Below, one piece after another: positions 9,994 to 18,018 of a stretch of 39,021 nucleotides of DNA (positions are counted from its first letter, which is position 1; the number at the start of each line of letters is the position of its first letter). This DNA is from Cuspidothrix issatschenkoi CHARLIE-1. GTDB taxonomy: Bacteria > Cyanobacteriota > Cyanobacteriia > Cyanobacteriales > Nostocaceae. Made by a program: the position numbers and the translations under genes. The notes below the pieces were generated by a model. It did no database searches. It saw only the letters and a list, made by a program, of their open reading frames with translations, and had not been told where the DNA came from. The stretch spans positions 1-39,021 of the forward strand of contig NZ_PGEM01000077.1 in assembly GCF_002934005.1 (NCBI RefSeq). The letters run 5' to 3'.

Positions 9994-10371
9994 TTACTCA
10001 ATTTTACCAGTGGTGATTAACATATAACTTAATAACCAATTTGCGGATGTAGCTCTGCGAGTTTGTCGAGGTCCAAATTCACCAATTTTGTAACCCTTAA
10101 AACCGAGTTTTTCTTTGAGTAGTTGTTTATTTTCCCTAGGAATAGAACGGGTTAATTTCATAATTGCTGGACGAGAGTCAATAAAATCCGGTGGTTGTGG
10201 ATATTCATCTCGCCATTCTAGTGCTACTTCACTATTAGTCCATGTGTCTATAATCGGATCATAACGATAACCCAGGTGATACCACAATAATTTCTTGACA
10301 GTATCATCATCAATTGTATCGTTAATAATTCCCCAAATTGTTTGCGTATTTAGTGGTGGAAGATTAGACAT
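9994..10371 (-). CDS. DUF1823 family protein
   Basis: A cyanobacterial protein family of unknown function. Recognisable by the dense conserved stretch WGIINDTIDDDTVKKLLWYH, then LGYRYD, WRDEYPQPPDFIDSRPA, KLTRSIP, ENKQLLKEKLGFKGYKIGE, and a C-terminal TRRATSANWLL. It is soluble and acidic to neutral, with no signal peptide or membrane segment. The frame extends to 10401, but ATG 10371 starts at MSNLPPLNTQTIW as in homologues I recall, giving 125 residues. It lies upstream of DAHP synthase on the same strand, separated by 281 bp, so independent transcription is likely. Confidence 0.85.
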   Translation of the reverse strand: MSNLPPLNTQTIWGIINDTIDDDTVKKLLWYHLGYRYDPIIDTWTNSEVALEWRDEYPQPPDFIDSRPAIMKLTRSIPRENKQLLKEKLGFKGYKIGEFGPRQTRRATSANWLLSYMLITTGKIE

Positions 10372-10420
10372 AATTTTTAGGGAATAGTTGACAGGTAACA
10401 AGAGAAATTTTTCTTTCTTC

Positions 10421-10444
10421 TTCCTCCTGAACTCCTGACTCCTG
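10421..10444. repeat. short CTCCTGA tandem repeat
   Basis: TTCCTCCTGAACTCCTGACT plus CCTG: near-tandem heptamers CTCCTGA/ACTCCTG between the dienelactone hydrolase and DUF1823 genes. It is another STRR-type repeat, related to the tandem units inside the element at 8393-8619. Confidence 0.6.
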
Positions 10445-10449
10445 CTATA

Positions 10450-11238
10450 TTACTTACCGAAAATTTCTGCAAAAAACTGCCGCATAGCTTGCCAAGAGCG
10501 CTGATCTGCTATTGGATTATAGAGAGCGCCTTTAGGATTATTTTTGGCTTCTGGGTTGGTAAAAGAATGAAGCACACCGCCATAGGATATTAATTGCCAG
10601 TCTACATTACCGAGACGCATTTCTCTGGCAAAATCTTGTACTTGCTCTTCTGGAACATAGGGATCATCAGCACCATGTAATACTAATACCTTGGCTTTAA
10701 TATTTTTTGCATCGTTAGGATTAGGTGTATCGAGATTACCATGAAAACTGACTACACCACTAATATTTACACCACTTCGCCCTAATTCTAGGACTGTACC
10801 ACCACCAAAACAGTAACCAATGGCAGCAATGCGTTTAGAGTCTGTTAGGGGATACTTTTGTAAAACATGTAAAGCAGCTTTAACTCGTTCACGGAGTAAT
10901 TTTCGGTCTTGGCGATAAATAGTTGCTTGTTTGCCTGATTCTTCTATGTTTTTTGGTCTAATTCCTTTACCATAGATATCGGCGGCAAAAGCCACATATC
11001 CTAACTTGGCTAGCTGTTCAGTGCGTTTTTTCGCATAGGACTGTAAACCATTCCATTCATGAACTACTAATACACCAGGACGTTTAATTTTAATTGCATC
11101 ATCATAAGCAAGATATCCTTCTAGTATAGTATTATCTTGTTTATATTCAATAGTTTTAGTTTTAATTGCTGCTAATACATGACTAGAACTCAATAACAGA
11201 ATTGTAGGTGTAAGCAATACAGAAAGTAAAAATTTCAT
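10450..11238 (-). CDS. exported dienelactone hydrolase family protein
   Basis: An alpha/beta hydrolase of the dienelactone hydrolase family. An N-terminal signal peptide (MKFLLSVLLTPTILLLSSSH then VLA, cleavage near residue 24) places it in the periplasm. The nucleophile elbow GYCFGG puts Cys at residue 143 instead of Ser, as in true dienelactone hydrolases. Asp191/192 in HGADDPYV and His224 in VLHSF complete the Cys-Asp-His triad. The 262-residue length is normal for the secreted subfamily. The natural substrate is unknown, and the family name does not imply chloroaromatic degradation. ATG at 11236-11238; divergent from the M3 peptidase gene. Confidence 0.9.
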   Translation of the reverse strand: MKFLLSVLLTPTILLLSSSHVLAAIKTKTIEYKQDNTILEGYLAYDDAIKIKRPGVLVVHEWNGLQSYAKKRTEQLAKLGYVAFAADIYGKGIRPKNIEESGKQATIYRQDRKLLRERVKAALHVLQKYPLTDSKRIAAIGYCFGGGTVLELGRSGVNISGVVSFHGNLDTPNPNDAKNIKAKVLVLHGADDPYVPEEQVQDFAREMRLGNVDWQLISYGGVLHSFTNPEAKNNPKGALYNPIADQRSWQAMRQFFAEIFGK

Positions 11239-11390
11239 AACTTTGATTTAAGTAGATAAAATTGATTATCCTGAATTATGTTCGCAAAAATCGCCAAAAT
11301 AAATGTAATGGTTCGGAAAATTATTGGTAAAAATTATTATTTTTAACTAGCATAAATTATGCTATATTAGTCTGCTATTAACTCACTACC

Positions 11391-13496
11391 ATGCGTGCAA
11401 CTGCTACTATTTATCAGAATCCTCTACTTCAGGGCTGTGGACTACCTCCATTTACTGATATTAAACCAGAGCAAGTCGAACCAGCGTTTAGTCATCTGTT
11501 AGCAGAACTGGAAAAAGAATTAGCTCGTTTAGAAACCAATATAGAACCTACTTGGAGTGGCTTAGTAGAACCTTTAGAAAAGCTGACAGAAAAACTTAAT
11601 TGGAGTTGGGGAATACTGAATCATTTAATGGGTGTGAAAAACAGCCCAGAGCTACGTATTGCCTATGAAAAGGTACAGCCACAAGTAATTCAGTTTATGA
11701 ATACCCTAGGACAAAGTAAACCAATTTACAATGCTTTTAAAACAATTCGTAATAGTCTGATTTGGGAAAGTTTAGCTTCAGCCCAACAGAGAATTATCAA
11801 AGCTGCTATTCGAGATGCAGAATTGTCTGGTGTGGGGTTAGAAGGAGAAGATAGAGAGCGTTTTAACATTATCCAGATGGAACTGGCAGAACTAGCAACT
11901 AGATTTGCTAATCATGTTCTAGATGCGACTAAAGGGTTTATTTTAGTTCTCACCACACCCGTAGACATTGATGGCTTACCAAGTAGCTTATTGAGTCTTG
12001 CAGCCCAAGCCGCGCGTGCTGCTGGAGAAGAAAATGCCACACCAGAACATGGTCCTTGGCATATCACTTTAGATTTTCCCAGTTATTTCCCATTCATGCA
12101 GCACAGTACCCGTAGAGATTTACGAGAGAAACTTTATAAAGCTTATATTACTCGTGCATCTTTTGGGGAATTAGATAATAATCCTTTAATTATCCGCATT
12201 TTAGAATTAAGACAAGAACTAGCTCAATTAATTGGTTTTAATAGTTTTGCTGAACTCAGTTTAGCCAGTAAGATGGCTAAGGATGTTCAATCTGTCGAAA
12301 AACTGTTAGAAGAACTCCGCCAAGCTAGTTATGATGCTGCTGTCAAAGATTTAGAAAAACTCAAAACCTTTGCTAAAAGCAAGGGTTCACCGGAAGCCGA
12401 TAATTTACAACATTGGGATATTGCCTTTTGGGCTGAACGTCAACGGGAAGAAAAATTTGCCTTTACCTCCGAAGAGTTACGTCCCTATTTTCCGCTACCG
12501 CAAGTCCTAGATGGCTTATTTGGGTTGGTGAAAAGGCTCTTTGATGTAACAGTGACTCCGGCTGATGGTCAAGCTCCTATTTGGCATGAGGATGTGCGTT
12601 ATTTCCAAATTGCTGATAAAGATGGTGAACCCATTGCCTATTTTTACCTAGATGCTTATAGTCGCCCCGCAGAAAAGCGTGGTGGTGCTTGGATGGATAC
12701 TTGTATTCATCGGCGCGAAATGAGAGAAAATGACACTACCACAATTCGCCTACCTGTAGCTTATTTGATTTGTAATCAAACTCCACCTGTGGACGGTAAT
12801 CCTAGTTTGATGGCCTTTGATGAAGTTGAGACATTGTTCCATGAATTTGGCCATGGCTTACATCACATGATGACAAAGGTAGATTACCTGGGAGCAGCAG
12901 GTATTAATAACGTTGAATGGGATGCGGTGGAATTACCGAGCCAGTTTATGGAAAATTGGTGTTATGACCGCAAAACCTTGTTTGGCATGGCGAAACACTA
13001 TGAAACTGGTGAGCCACTACCAGAGCATTATTACCAAAAGTTGTTGGCCGCACGTAACTATATGAGTGGTTCAGCAATGTTGCGGCAACTGGACTTTAGT
13101 AGTGTTGATTTGGAATTACACTATCGTTATTCTCCCCATGGTCAGGAAACTATAGCAGATGTGCGACAACGGATTGCTAAGTTAACAACTGTGTTACCAC
13201 CATTACCAGAGGATGCTTTTCTGTGCGCTTTTGGTCATATTTTTGAAGGTGGTTATGCAGCAGGATACTATAGCTATAAATGGGCTGAAGTTCTCAGTGC
13301 TGATGCTTTTGCTGCTTTTGAGGAAGCTGGTTTGGAAGATGAAGCCGCTATCCAAGCTATTGGCAGACGTTACCGAGATACGGTATTAGCTTTAGGTGGC
13401 AGTCAGCACCCAATGGATGTCTTTAAAACCTTCCGGGGGCGAGAACCCAGTACCAAGGCTTTGCTCAAACACAATGGACTACTGACTACTGTCTAG
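11391..13496 (+). CDS. prlC: M3 family oligopeptidase A
   Basis: Cytoplasmic zinc metallopeptidase (thimet oligopeptidase/oligopeptidase A family) that degrades short peptides, including cleaved signal peptides. The zinc motif is HEFGH at residues 484-488, in the context ETLFHEFGHGLHH; the third ligand Glu lies in NVEWDAVELPSQFMENW. Also typical are the N-terminal NPLLQGCGLPPFTDIKPEQ and the C-terminal FGHIFEGGYAAGYYSYKWAE. Its 701 residues match the usual length. ATG 11391, with a TATATT-like -10 element about 30 bp upstream (around 11362). Convergent with the following small gene. Confidence 0.96.
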   Translation: MRATATIYQNPLLQGCGLPPFTDIKPEQVEPAFSHLLAELEKELARLETNIEPTWSGLVEPLEKLTEKLNWSWGILNHLMGVKNSPELRIAYEKVQPQVIQFMNTLGQSKPIYNAFKTIRNSLIWESLASAQQRIIKAAIRDAELSGVGLEGEDRERFNIIQMELAELATRFANHVLDATKGFILVLTTPVDIDGLPSSLLSLAAQAARAAGEENATPEHGPWHITLDFPSYFPFMQHSTRRDLREKLYKAYITRASFGELDNNPLIIRILELRQELAQLIGFNSFAELSLASKMAKDVQSVEKLLEELRQASYDAAVKDLEKLKTFAKSKGSPEADNLQHWDIAFWAERQREEKFAFTSEELRPYFPLPQVLDGLFGLVKRLFDVTVTPADGQAPIWHEDVRYFQIADKDGEPIAYFYLDAYSRPAEKRGGAWMDTCIHRREMRENDTTTIRLPVAYLICNQTPPVDGNPSLMAFDEVETLFHEFGHGLHHMMTKVDYLGAAGINNVEWDAVELPSQFMENWCYDRKTLFGMAKHYETGEPLPEHYYQKLLAARNYMSGSAMLRQLDFSSVDLELHYRYSPHGQETIADVRQRIAKLTTVLPPLPEDAFLCAFGHIFEGGYAAGYYSYKWAEVLSADAFAAFEEAGLEDEAAIQAIGRRYRDTVLALGGSQHPMDVFKTFRGREPSTKALLKHNGLLTTV

Positions 13497-13497
13497 T

Positions 13498-13548
13498 CTG
13501 GCAATTGGCACAGGAGATGAGAAGAATAGACCTCTTGTCTCTTGCCAG
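13498..13548. terminator. long hairpin between convergent genes
   Basis: CTGGCAA (13498-13504) pairs with TTGCCAG (13542-13548), and the interior AGGAGATGAGAAG / CTCTTGTCTC pairs partly, so nearly the whole gap between prlC and the 78-aa gene forms one imperfect hairpin. There is no T-run. It could slow polymerase or stabilise either 3' end; evidence for true termination is weak. Confidence 0.45.
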
Positions 13549-13549
13549 C

Positions 13550-13786
13550 TTAAATTACAACTTCTTCTCGCTGACAATCAAAGAAAAGCTCAAATACACC
13601 ATCAGGAATTAATTGACGGATGTGTTGAATATAACCTTCTGCATCGGAACGACTGCGAAACCGGGCAACAATGACCTTTTCCTCTTCGGCAACAATTCGA
13701 GCTATAGCCCAAGCATTCAGCCTTTTTCTGTAGGCAATAGCTTGATTTTCTGAATTGCTATTTTTGTAATCCGTGTTTTGTGGCAT
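13550..13786 (-). CDS. small soluble protein, 78 aa, unknown function
   Basis: After a polar N-terminal tail (about 20 residues rich in N and S), the protein has the pattern LNAWAIARIVAEEEKVIVARFRSRSDAEGYIQHI split as LNAWAIARIVAEEEKVIVA and RFRSRSDAEGYIQHIRQ. That is a beta strand, a second strand, and a helix, as in small ferredoxin-like or SPOR-like folds where RF.S.SDAEGY is typical. It ends FELFFDCQREEVVI. No membrane segment. ATG at 13784-13786. I recall similar short proteins in Nostocales but no assigned role. Confidence 0.6.
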   Translation of the reverse strand: MPQNTDYKNSNSENQAIAYRKRLNAWAIARIVAEEEKVIVARFRSRSDAEGYIQHIRQLIPDGVFELFFDCQREEVVI

Positions 13787-13817
13787 GATTATTTTATGCG
13801 TATGAACTTGAGTGAAG

Positions 13818-13860
13818 GGCGTTAGTATGTCTCTGAAACAAAGATGTACTAGCGTCTTTT
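13818..13860 (+). terminator. terminator-like RNA hairpin reading antisense to the 78-aa gene
   Basis: GGCGTTAGTATGTCT (13818-13832) can pair over all 15 positions with AGATGTACTAGCGTC (13842-13856) when G-U pairs are allowed in plus-strand RNA, with a 9-base loop, followed by TTTTATT. On the minus strand the G-U pairs become A-C mismatches, so the plus strand is favoured. It sits just upstream of the start of the minus-strand small gene. The rest of 13787-14168 is the divergent promoter region of that gene and the ATP-grasp gene; I see nothing else firm there. Confidence 0.5.
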
Positions 13861-14168
13861 ATTAATGCCACCTTGTTATTACATATTTTCACAATTGTCA
13901 AGATGTGGTGCAACAACTTTTCTACTGATAACTTTGAGTTTTATTGGATGCCAACCAATATTTACTGAGTAAATTAGTGTTTAAATGTACATAGTATATC
14001 AAAGGAGATTGCAAGTAGTCGTGCAAAATAAATTTCATATTCAGGAAAGGTGACAGGTGCTTATCATCTGTACCTAATCTCAATGATTTGAGGTTTTGAA
14101 GTTAGAAACATTTACGACTTTTGCGATCCATTTTCAGGCTGATTTGTAGATAATCTGAGAAAATAACA

Positions 14169-15155
14169 ATGCCAATCACATCTATCATCCAAAAATTAGC
14201 ATTGCAAATAGGTGCTGTAGTTTTAGTTGAACCAGAATATGAATTAGTTGGTCATATTACGTTTAAAAACGGTAAAAGGTCAGTTTTTAGCCACGCTAAA
14301 TTGAATATTAACGGTTTTGCTTCCGCAGAATTGGCTAAAGATAAAGCATATAGTAATTTTTTCCTCAAGCAGTTTGGATATAGAGTCACAGAGGGAAAGA
14401 CTTTTTTTAATGATCATTTATGTGCTAAATTAGCCCATCCCAGAAATATTGATGATGGATTTGATTATGCTCAGAAACTAGGCTTTCCTGTAATCGTTAA
14501 ACCTTTGAATCTTAGTCAAGGGGTATTAGTTACCAAGGTATATAATCAAGCGGAATATTATCATGTAGCCAAGAAAATATTCCGAATCAAACCAGGTTTG
14601 ATTGTAGAAAAATTTTATAGTGGTAATGACTATAGAATTCTGGTTTTAGACAATGAAATTATTGCTGCTTATCAAAGAGTTCCTCTGTTTATCGTAGGTG
14701 ATGGTAAATCTAACATTTTAGAGTTGCTACAACAAAAACAAGAAAAATTTATGAATATGGGGAGAACGAAAATTATCAAATTTGATGATTTTCGGATTTC
14801 TCAAAAATTACAAACCCAAAATCTCAATTTGGATAGTGTCATTCCAGCAAATGATATTATTTATCTGTTGGATAGCGCGAATTTATCCAGTGGTGGTGAG
14901 GCAGTAGACTTTTCTGAAAGCATTCATTCTGACTTTCAAAAATTAGCAATTAATATTACCAAAGATATGGGACTGAGATTATCAGGGGTGGATATTCTCG
15001 CCGATGATATAACCAGTCCTATGGTAGATTATACTTTGATTGAGGTAAATGGTTCTCCTGGGTTAAATCACTATGCTGCTAGTAGTGAGGTAGCAGCGCG
15101 GAAAGTAGAAAACTTGTATTTGAAGATTCTCAAAATTCTAGAGAATGAGAGTTAG
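14169..15155 (+). CDS. free-standing ATP-grasp ligase, cyanophycin-synthetase-like
   Basis: A carboxylate-amine/thiol ligase of the ATP-grasp fold. Visible elements: FPVIVKPLNLSQGVLV (nucleotide-binding lysine and loop, about residues 108-123), GLIVEKFYSGNDYRILVLDN, a GDGKSNILELL segment, ANLSSGGEAVDFSESIH and the metal/ATP motif DYTLIEVNGSPGLNHY. The GDGKS and NLSSGG...H motifs are shared with the ATP-grasp domain of cyanophycin synthetase and of GshAB, but the glutamate-ligase (Mur-like) domain and the N-terminal domain of cyanophycin synthetase are absent. The substrate is unknown; it may add amino acids to a peptide or small molecule. ATG 14169. No partner gene is adjacent. Confidence 0.8.
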   Translation: MPITSIIQKLALQIGAVVLVEPEYELVGHITFKNGKRSVFSHAKLNINGFASAELAKDKAYSNFFLKQFGYRVTEGKTFFNDHLCAKLAHPRNIDDGFDYAQKLGFPVIVKPLNLSQGVLVTKVYNQAEYYHVAKKIFRIKPGLIVEKFYSGNDYRILVLDNEIIAAYQRVPLFIVGDGKSNILELLQQKQEKFMNMGRTKIIKFDDFRISQKLQTQNLNLDSVIPANDIIYLLDSANLSSGGEAVDFSESIHSDFQKLAINITKDMGLRLSGVDILADDITSPMVDYTLIEVNGSPGLNHYAASSEVAARKVENLYLKILKILENES

Positions 15156-15200
15156 GTCTACAAGCAATACCCATGAATGAAATTAATAGCCGATAAATAA

Positions 15201-15262
15201 CTATAGGACTTACGCATTGATAGGAAATACCAAATATTTGTACGGTGCGTAAGTCCCAATAG
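15201..15262. mobile_element. 62-bp miniature inverted-repeat sequence
   Basis: GGACTTACGCA (15206-15216) is repeated in inverted form as TGCGTAAGTCC (15246-15256), with CTAT and ATAG flanking on the outer sides. The 29-bp centre is unstructured. GGACTTACGCA inverted repeats are widespread in Nostocales intergenic regions and look like minimal transposon ends. No coding capacity. Confidence 0.65.
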
Positions 15263-15411
15263 CAGTCCTTAGAGGATATCTGAAAAGTTTTCCATGTATA
15301 AATCAATCTCTATCTAAACCTCTTCTCGTTTCCAAGAAAGGCTAGGAAATCCTGATTCCTATGAATCAAATGCCTCATAAATAGACATCTCCAACATCAT
15401 TAGGCAACTAA

Positions 15412-15432
15412 ACCCGACAAAAATAGTCGGGT
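15412..15432 (+). promoter_or_regulatory. hairpin in the thrC 5' region
   Basis: ACCCGAC (15412-15418) and GTCGGGT (15426-15432) form a perfect 7-bp stem with loop AAAAATA, 72 bp before the thrC start. No T-run follows, so it is not an obvious terminator; it could be a 5'-leader element or operator. A second small palindrome, TGATTC/GAATCA, lies at 15353-15368. The remaining gap 15156-15503 holds the miniature repeat described separately. Confidence 0.45.
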
Positions 15433-15503
15433 ATGTTTGACGTTGATTTTGCCTCGTGCTACTATCATTTCAAAGTTGACGGACATCCAGGGAAAGGGAA
15501 ATT

Positions 15504-16808
15504 ATGACTCAGGCAATTACAAACCTCAACCAAGCCAACGCATCTATTCTCAAGGCTTTGAAGTGTAAAGAGTGTGGTGCAGAATACGAACTTCAAGCCA
15601 CTCATGTATGTGAGTTGTGTTTTGGACCTCTAGAAGTTAAATATGATTACAATGTACTCAAAAGCTTGGTTAGTAGAGAAACTATAGAAGCAGGTCCTAA
15701 TTCTATTTGGCGCTACCGTCACTTTTTACCCGTTGCTACAGATAATTATATAGATGTCGGTACAGGGATGACTCCCTTGGTGCGTTCTCACCGTCTTGCC
15801 CGTCGCCTGGGTCTAAATAAACTTTATATTAAAAATGATGCTGTAAATATGCCTACCCTGAGCTTTAAGGATCGGGTGGTGTCAGTCGCACTCAGCAGAG
15901 CGAGAGAATTAGGCTTTACTACTGTTTCCTGTGCTAGTACCGGCAACCTAGCAAATTCTACCGCAGCGATCGCCGCCTATGCTGGTTTAGATTGCTGTGT
16001 ATTCATTCCCTCGGATTTAGAAGCTGGTAAAGTATTAGGTAGTTTAATTTACAGTCCTACCCTCATGGCTGTCAAAGGCAACTATGATCAAGTTAATCGT
16101 CTTTGCTCAGAAGTAGCTAATACACACGGTTGGGGTTTCGTCAATATTAACCTGCGTCCTTACTACTCCGAAGGTTCTAAAACATTAGGCTTTGAAGTTG
16201 CAGAACAACTAGGTTGGGAACTGCCAGATCATATAGTTGCACCTTTAGCATCTGGTTCTTTATTCACCAAAATTTATAAAGGCTTCCAAGAGTTTACAGA
16301 AGTTGGTTTAGTAGAAGGTAAAAAAGTCCGTTTTAGTGGTGCACAAGCGGAAGGTTGTTCTCCCATCGCTACCGCATTTAAAGAAGGTAGAGACTTTATT
16401 CAACCAGTTAAACCCAACACAATAGCAAAATCAATTGCTATTGGCAACCCTGCGGATGGAGTATATGCTGTAGAAATAGCCCAAAAAACCAACGGTAATA
16501 TTGAATCAGTTAATGATGCAGAAATTATCGAAGGTATCAAGCTATTAGCAGAAACCGAGGGCATTTTTACCGAAACCGCCGGCGGTACAACCATTGCGGT
16601 GCTAAAAAAATTAGTCGAAGCTGGCAAAATTGATCCCGATGAAACCACAGTTGTTTACATCACTGGTAATGGTTTAAAAACCCAGGAAGCAATTCAAGGC
16701 TATATTGGCGAACCTTTAACAATTGATGCCAAACTAGACAGTTTTGAACGAGCTTTAGAAAGATCCCGCACACTTGATCGCTTAGAGTGGCAACAAGTTC
16801 TAGTTTAA
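15504..16808 (+). CDS. thrC: threonine synthase
   Basis: PLP enzyme that converts O-phosphohomoserine to threonine. An N-terminal zinc-ribbon-like segment with C21, C24, C36 and C39 precedes the fold-type II domain. The PLP lysine is K122 in LSFKDRVVS, and the phosphate-binding loop is in STGNLANSTAA. Also present are PSDLEAGKVLGS, YYSEGSKTLGFE and ETAGGTTIAVLKKL. The 434-residue length fits the long cyanobacterial/plant form. ATG 15504 follows GGGAAAGGGAA, a reasonable ribosome binding region. A ThiS/MoaD-like gene follows on the same strand 83 bp downstream. Confidence 0.95.
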   Translation: MTQAITNLNQANASILKALKCKECGAEYELQATHVCELCFGPLEVKYDYNVLKSLVSRETIEAGPNSIWRYRHFLPVATDNYIDVGTGMTPLVRSHRLARRLGLNKLYIKNDAVNMPTLSFKDRVVSVALSRARELGFTTVSCASTGNLANSTAAIAAYAGLDCCVFIPSDLEAGKVLGSLIYSPTLMAVKGNYDQVNRLCSEVANTHGWGFVNINLRPYYSEGSKTLGFEVAEQLGWELPDHIVAPLASGSLFTKIYKGFQEFTEVGLVEGKKVRFSGAQAEGCSPIATAFKEGRDFIQPVKPNTIAKSIAIGNPADGVYAVEIAQKTNGNIESVNDAEIIEGIKLLAETEGIFTETAGGTTIAVLKKLVEAGKIDPDETTVVYITGNGLKTQEAIQGYIGEPLTIDAKLDSFERALERSRTLDRLEWQQVLV

Positions 16809-16891
16809 TTATTTCACCACATAACTTTAGGGATTTAGTAATGCTAAGTCCATACCAAACAAATTAGTCACTAACAACCCACGCTTAAACA

Positions 16892-17167
16892 ATGGCCGTA
16901 ACAGTTTTAGTTCCCACCGTTCTGCAAAAGTTTACAAACGAGCAAGCTGTACTACAATGTAGTGCCAGTAAGATTTCTGAATTATTTGATTCCCTAGAAG
17001 AAATCTATCCTGCGATTAAAGGGCGTTTGCGTAAGCCTGAAGGAGAACCCTTACGGTTCTTGAATTTCTATGTCAACAGTGAAGATATCCGCTTTTTACA
17101 AAATACAGATACCCTTTTAGAAGATGGTGATGAAGTGAGTATTGTTCCTGCTGTTGCTGGTGGTTAA
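16892..17167 (+). CDS. ThiS/MoaD-like sulfur-carrier protein
   Basis: Ubiquitin-fold small protein of 91 residues ending in the diagnostic Gly-Gly ([10 protein letters not shown]), the tail that is adenylated and thiocarboxylated in sulfur carriers (ThiS, MoaD, CysO). The [16 protein letters not shown] segment and the beta-grasp pattern are clear. The [20 protein letters not shown] insertion is typical of CysO/MoaD-type members. It follows threonine synthase, with an intrinsic terminator behind it, so the two probably form one operon. The moaA gene in this window is 6.7 kb away and not linked. The actual sulfur acceptor is unknown; a role in amino-acid sulfur transfer, not molybdopterin, is an inference. 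Confidence 0.85.
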   Translation: MAVTVLVPTVLQKFTNEQAVLQCSASKISELFDSLEEIYPAIKGRLRKPEGEPLRFLNFYVNSEDIRFLQNTDTLLEDGDEVSIVPAVAGG

Positions 17168-17205
17168 TAGCTATCAGTTATCAGTCGTCAACCTTTTGGA
17201 TGTAG

Positions 17206-17238
17206 GGGTGAAAAATATTTTCACCCTTTTTTTATTTT
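17206..17238 (+). terminator. intrinsic terminator of the thrC-sulfur-carrier unit
   Basis: GGGTGAAAA (17206-17214) pairs perfectly with TTTTCACCC (17218-17226) around a 3-base loop, followed by TTTTTTTATTTT. It lies 39 bp past the stop codon of the ThiS-like gene. Strong plus-strand Rho-independent terminator. Confidence 0.9.
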
Positions 17239-17404
17239 ATAGCAGCTTGAATTTTTCAATATTTCATCATAGAATTACCTGTTACCAATCACCCATTACC
17301 AGTCTAAAATAGATAGAAAGTATCAGATAATCCTTATATATAAATAGTTGTAGCTATGCTCTAGTGTGTCAAAATAAAAGTAACTGACTACCCCAAAATG
17401 AGCA

Positions 17405-17854
17405 ATGGCAGAAGAAACTACTAAAACTCCGGCAGCAAGCGAAGAACCCGCAGCTAAAGCCGTCAAAAAGGAAAAACCCCCAGCTTTGGAAGATAAACCC
17501 TTTCAAGAGTTTATGCAGCAGCACTACCTCCCAGCACTGCAAGAAGCAATTACAAAAGAAGGTGTACCAGATGTGAAACTGACTTTTGCCAAACAAAAAT
17601 ATTCCATTATTGGTTTTAACTCAGCAGAAGAATGTTGGCAAGTTGTGGGTTCTTGGCAAGGAGGACAGCGCCAGTTTAACGTATATTTCCCGGAAGAAAA
17701 TATTCAAGGGAAAAAAGGTTTTTCCTGTAATGAAGGCAAAAAACCCAGTACCTTAGAATCATTTTTAATTGATGAGCGAAAAATTACCCTAGATTTATTA
17801 GTATCTCGGTTAGTATATCGCTTGAATGGTCAAAAATGGCTAGGTAGAAATTAG
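17405..17854 (+). CDS. DUF2996 family protein
   Basis: A cyanobacterial and plastid protein family of unknown function. The first 35 residues are low-complexity, rich in A, E, K and P, probably disordered. The conserved domain then runs from FQEFMQQHYLPALQEAI to the end, with WQVVGSWQGGQRQFNVYFPE, KKGFSCNEGKKPSTLESFLI and a C-terminal LVSRLVYRLNGQKWLGRN. Soluble; no signal peptide. ATG 17405. It is separated from thrC by a strong terminator and followed by a hairpin at 17870, so it is probably monocistronic. Confidence 0.85.
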   Translation: MAEETTKTPAASEEPAAKAVKKEKPPALEDKPFQEFMQQHYLPALQEAITKEGVPDVKLTFAKQKYSIIGFNSAEECWQVVGSWQGGQRQFNVYFPEENIQGKKGFSCNEGKKPSTLESFLIDERKITLDLLVSRLVYRLNGQKWLGRN

Positions 17855-17907
17855 TTAATGAAATTATAAGTAACGACTTCAGAAATGGGGTCGTTACCTA
17901 TTTTTAG
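17851..17907 (-). pseudogene. relic of a second TM2-protein C-terminal tail
   Basis: Read on the minus strand, this gives LKIGNDPISEVVTYNFIN and a stop codon. The intact TM2-domain gene 110 bp away ends RIGNDPISGVVTYYFDEL. At DNA level 17870-17898 matches 18041-18069 at 26 of 29 bases. Upstream of the matching part no related frame continues, so it is a fragment of a duplicated gene end, overlapping the last codon of the plus-strand DUF2996 gene. Confidence 0.6.
17870..17905 (+). terminator. hairpin behind the DUF2996 gene
   Basis: GTAACGAC (17870-17877) pairs perfectly with GTCGTTAC (17890-17897), then CTATTTTT. It begins 15 bp after the stop codon and is a moderate intrinsic terminator. 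Its sequence coincides with the TM2-gene tail relic on the other strand. Confidence 0.55.
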
Positions 17908-18018
17908 ATAATGGGATAAACCCAAAAAAGGTCTTTATGAAGTGTCAAAATTCCTCTTTTCTAATCATTCTCCATGAGACATCTGGTGGTAATTGATCAA
18001 AGATGCTATTTTTGATTA

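Noticed and set aside
15412-15432. Intrinsic terminator before thrC
   Set aside because: The stem is good but no T-run follows, so it was kept only as a possible leader element.
16892-17167. MoaD subunit of molybdopterin synthase working with moaA of this window
   Set aside because: It is adjacent to thrC, 6.7 kb from moaA, and no moaE is nearby; a MoaD role is not supported by context.
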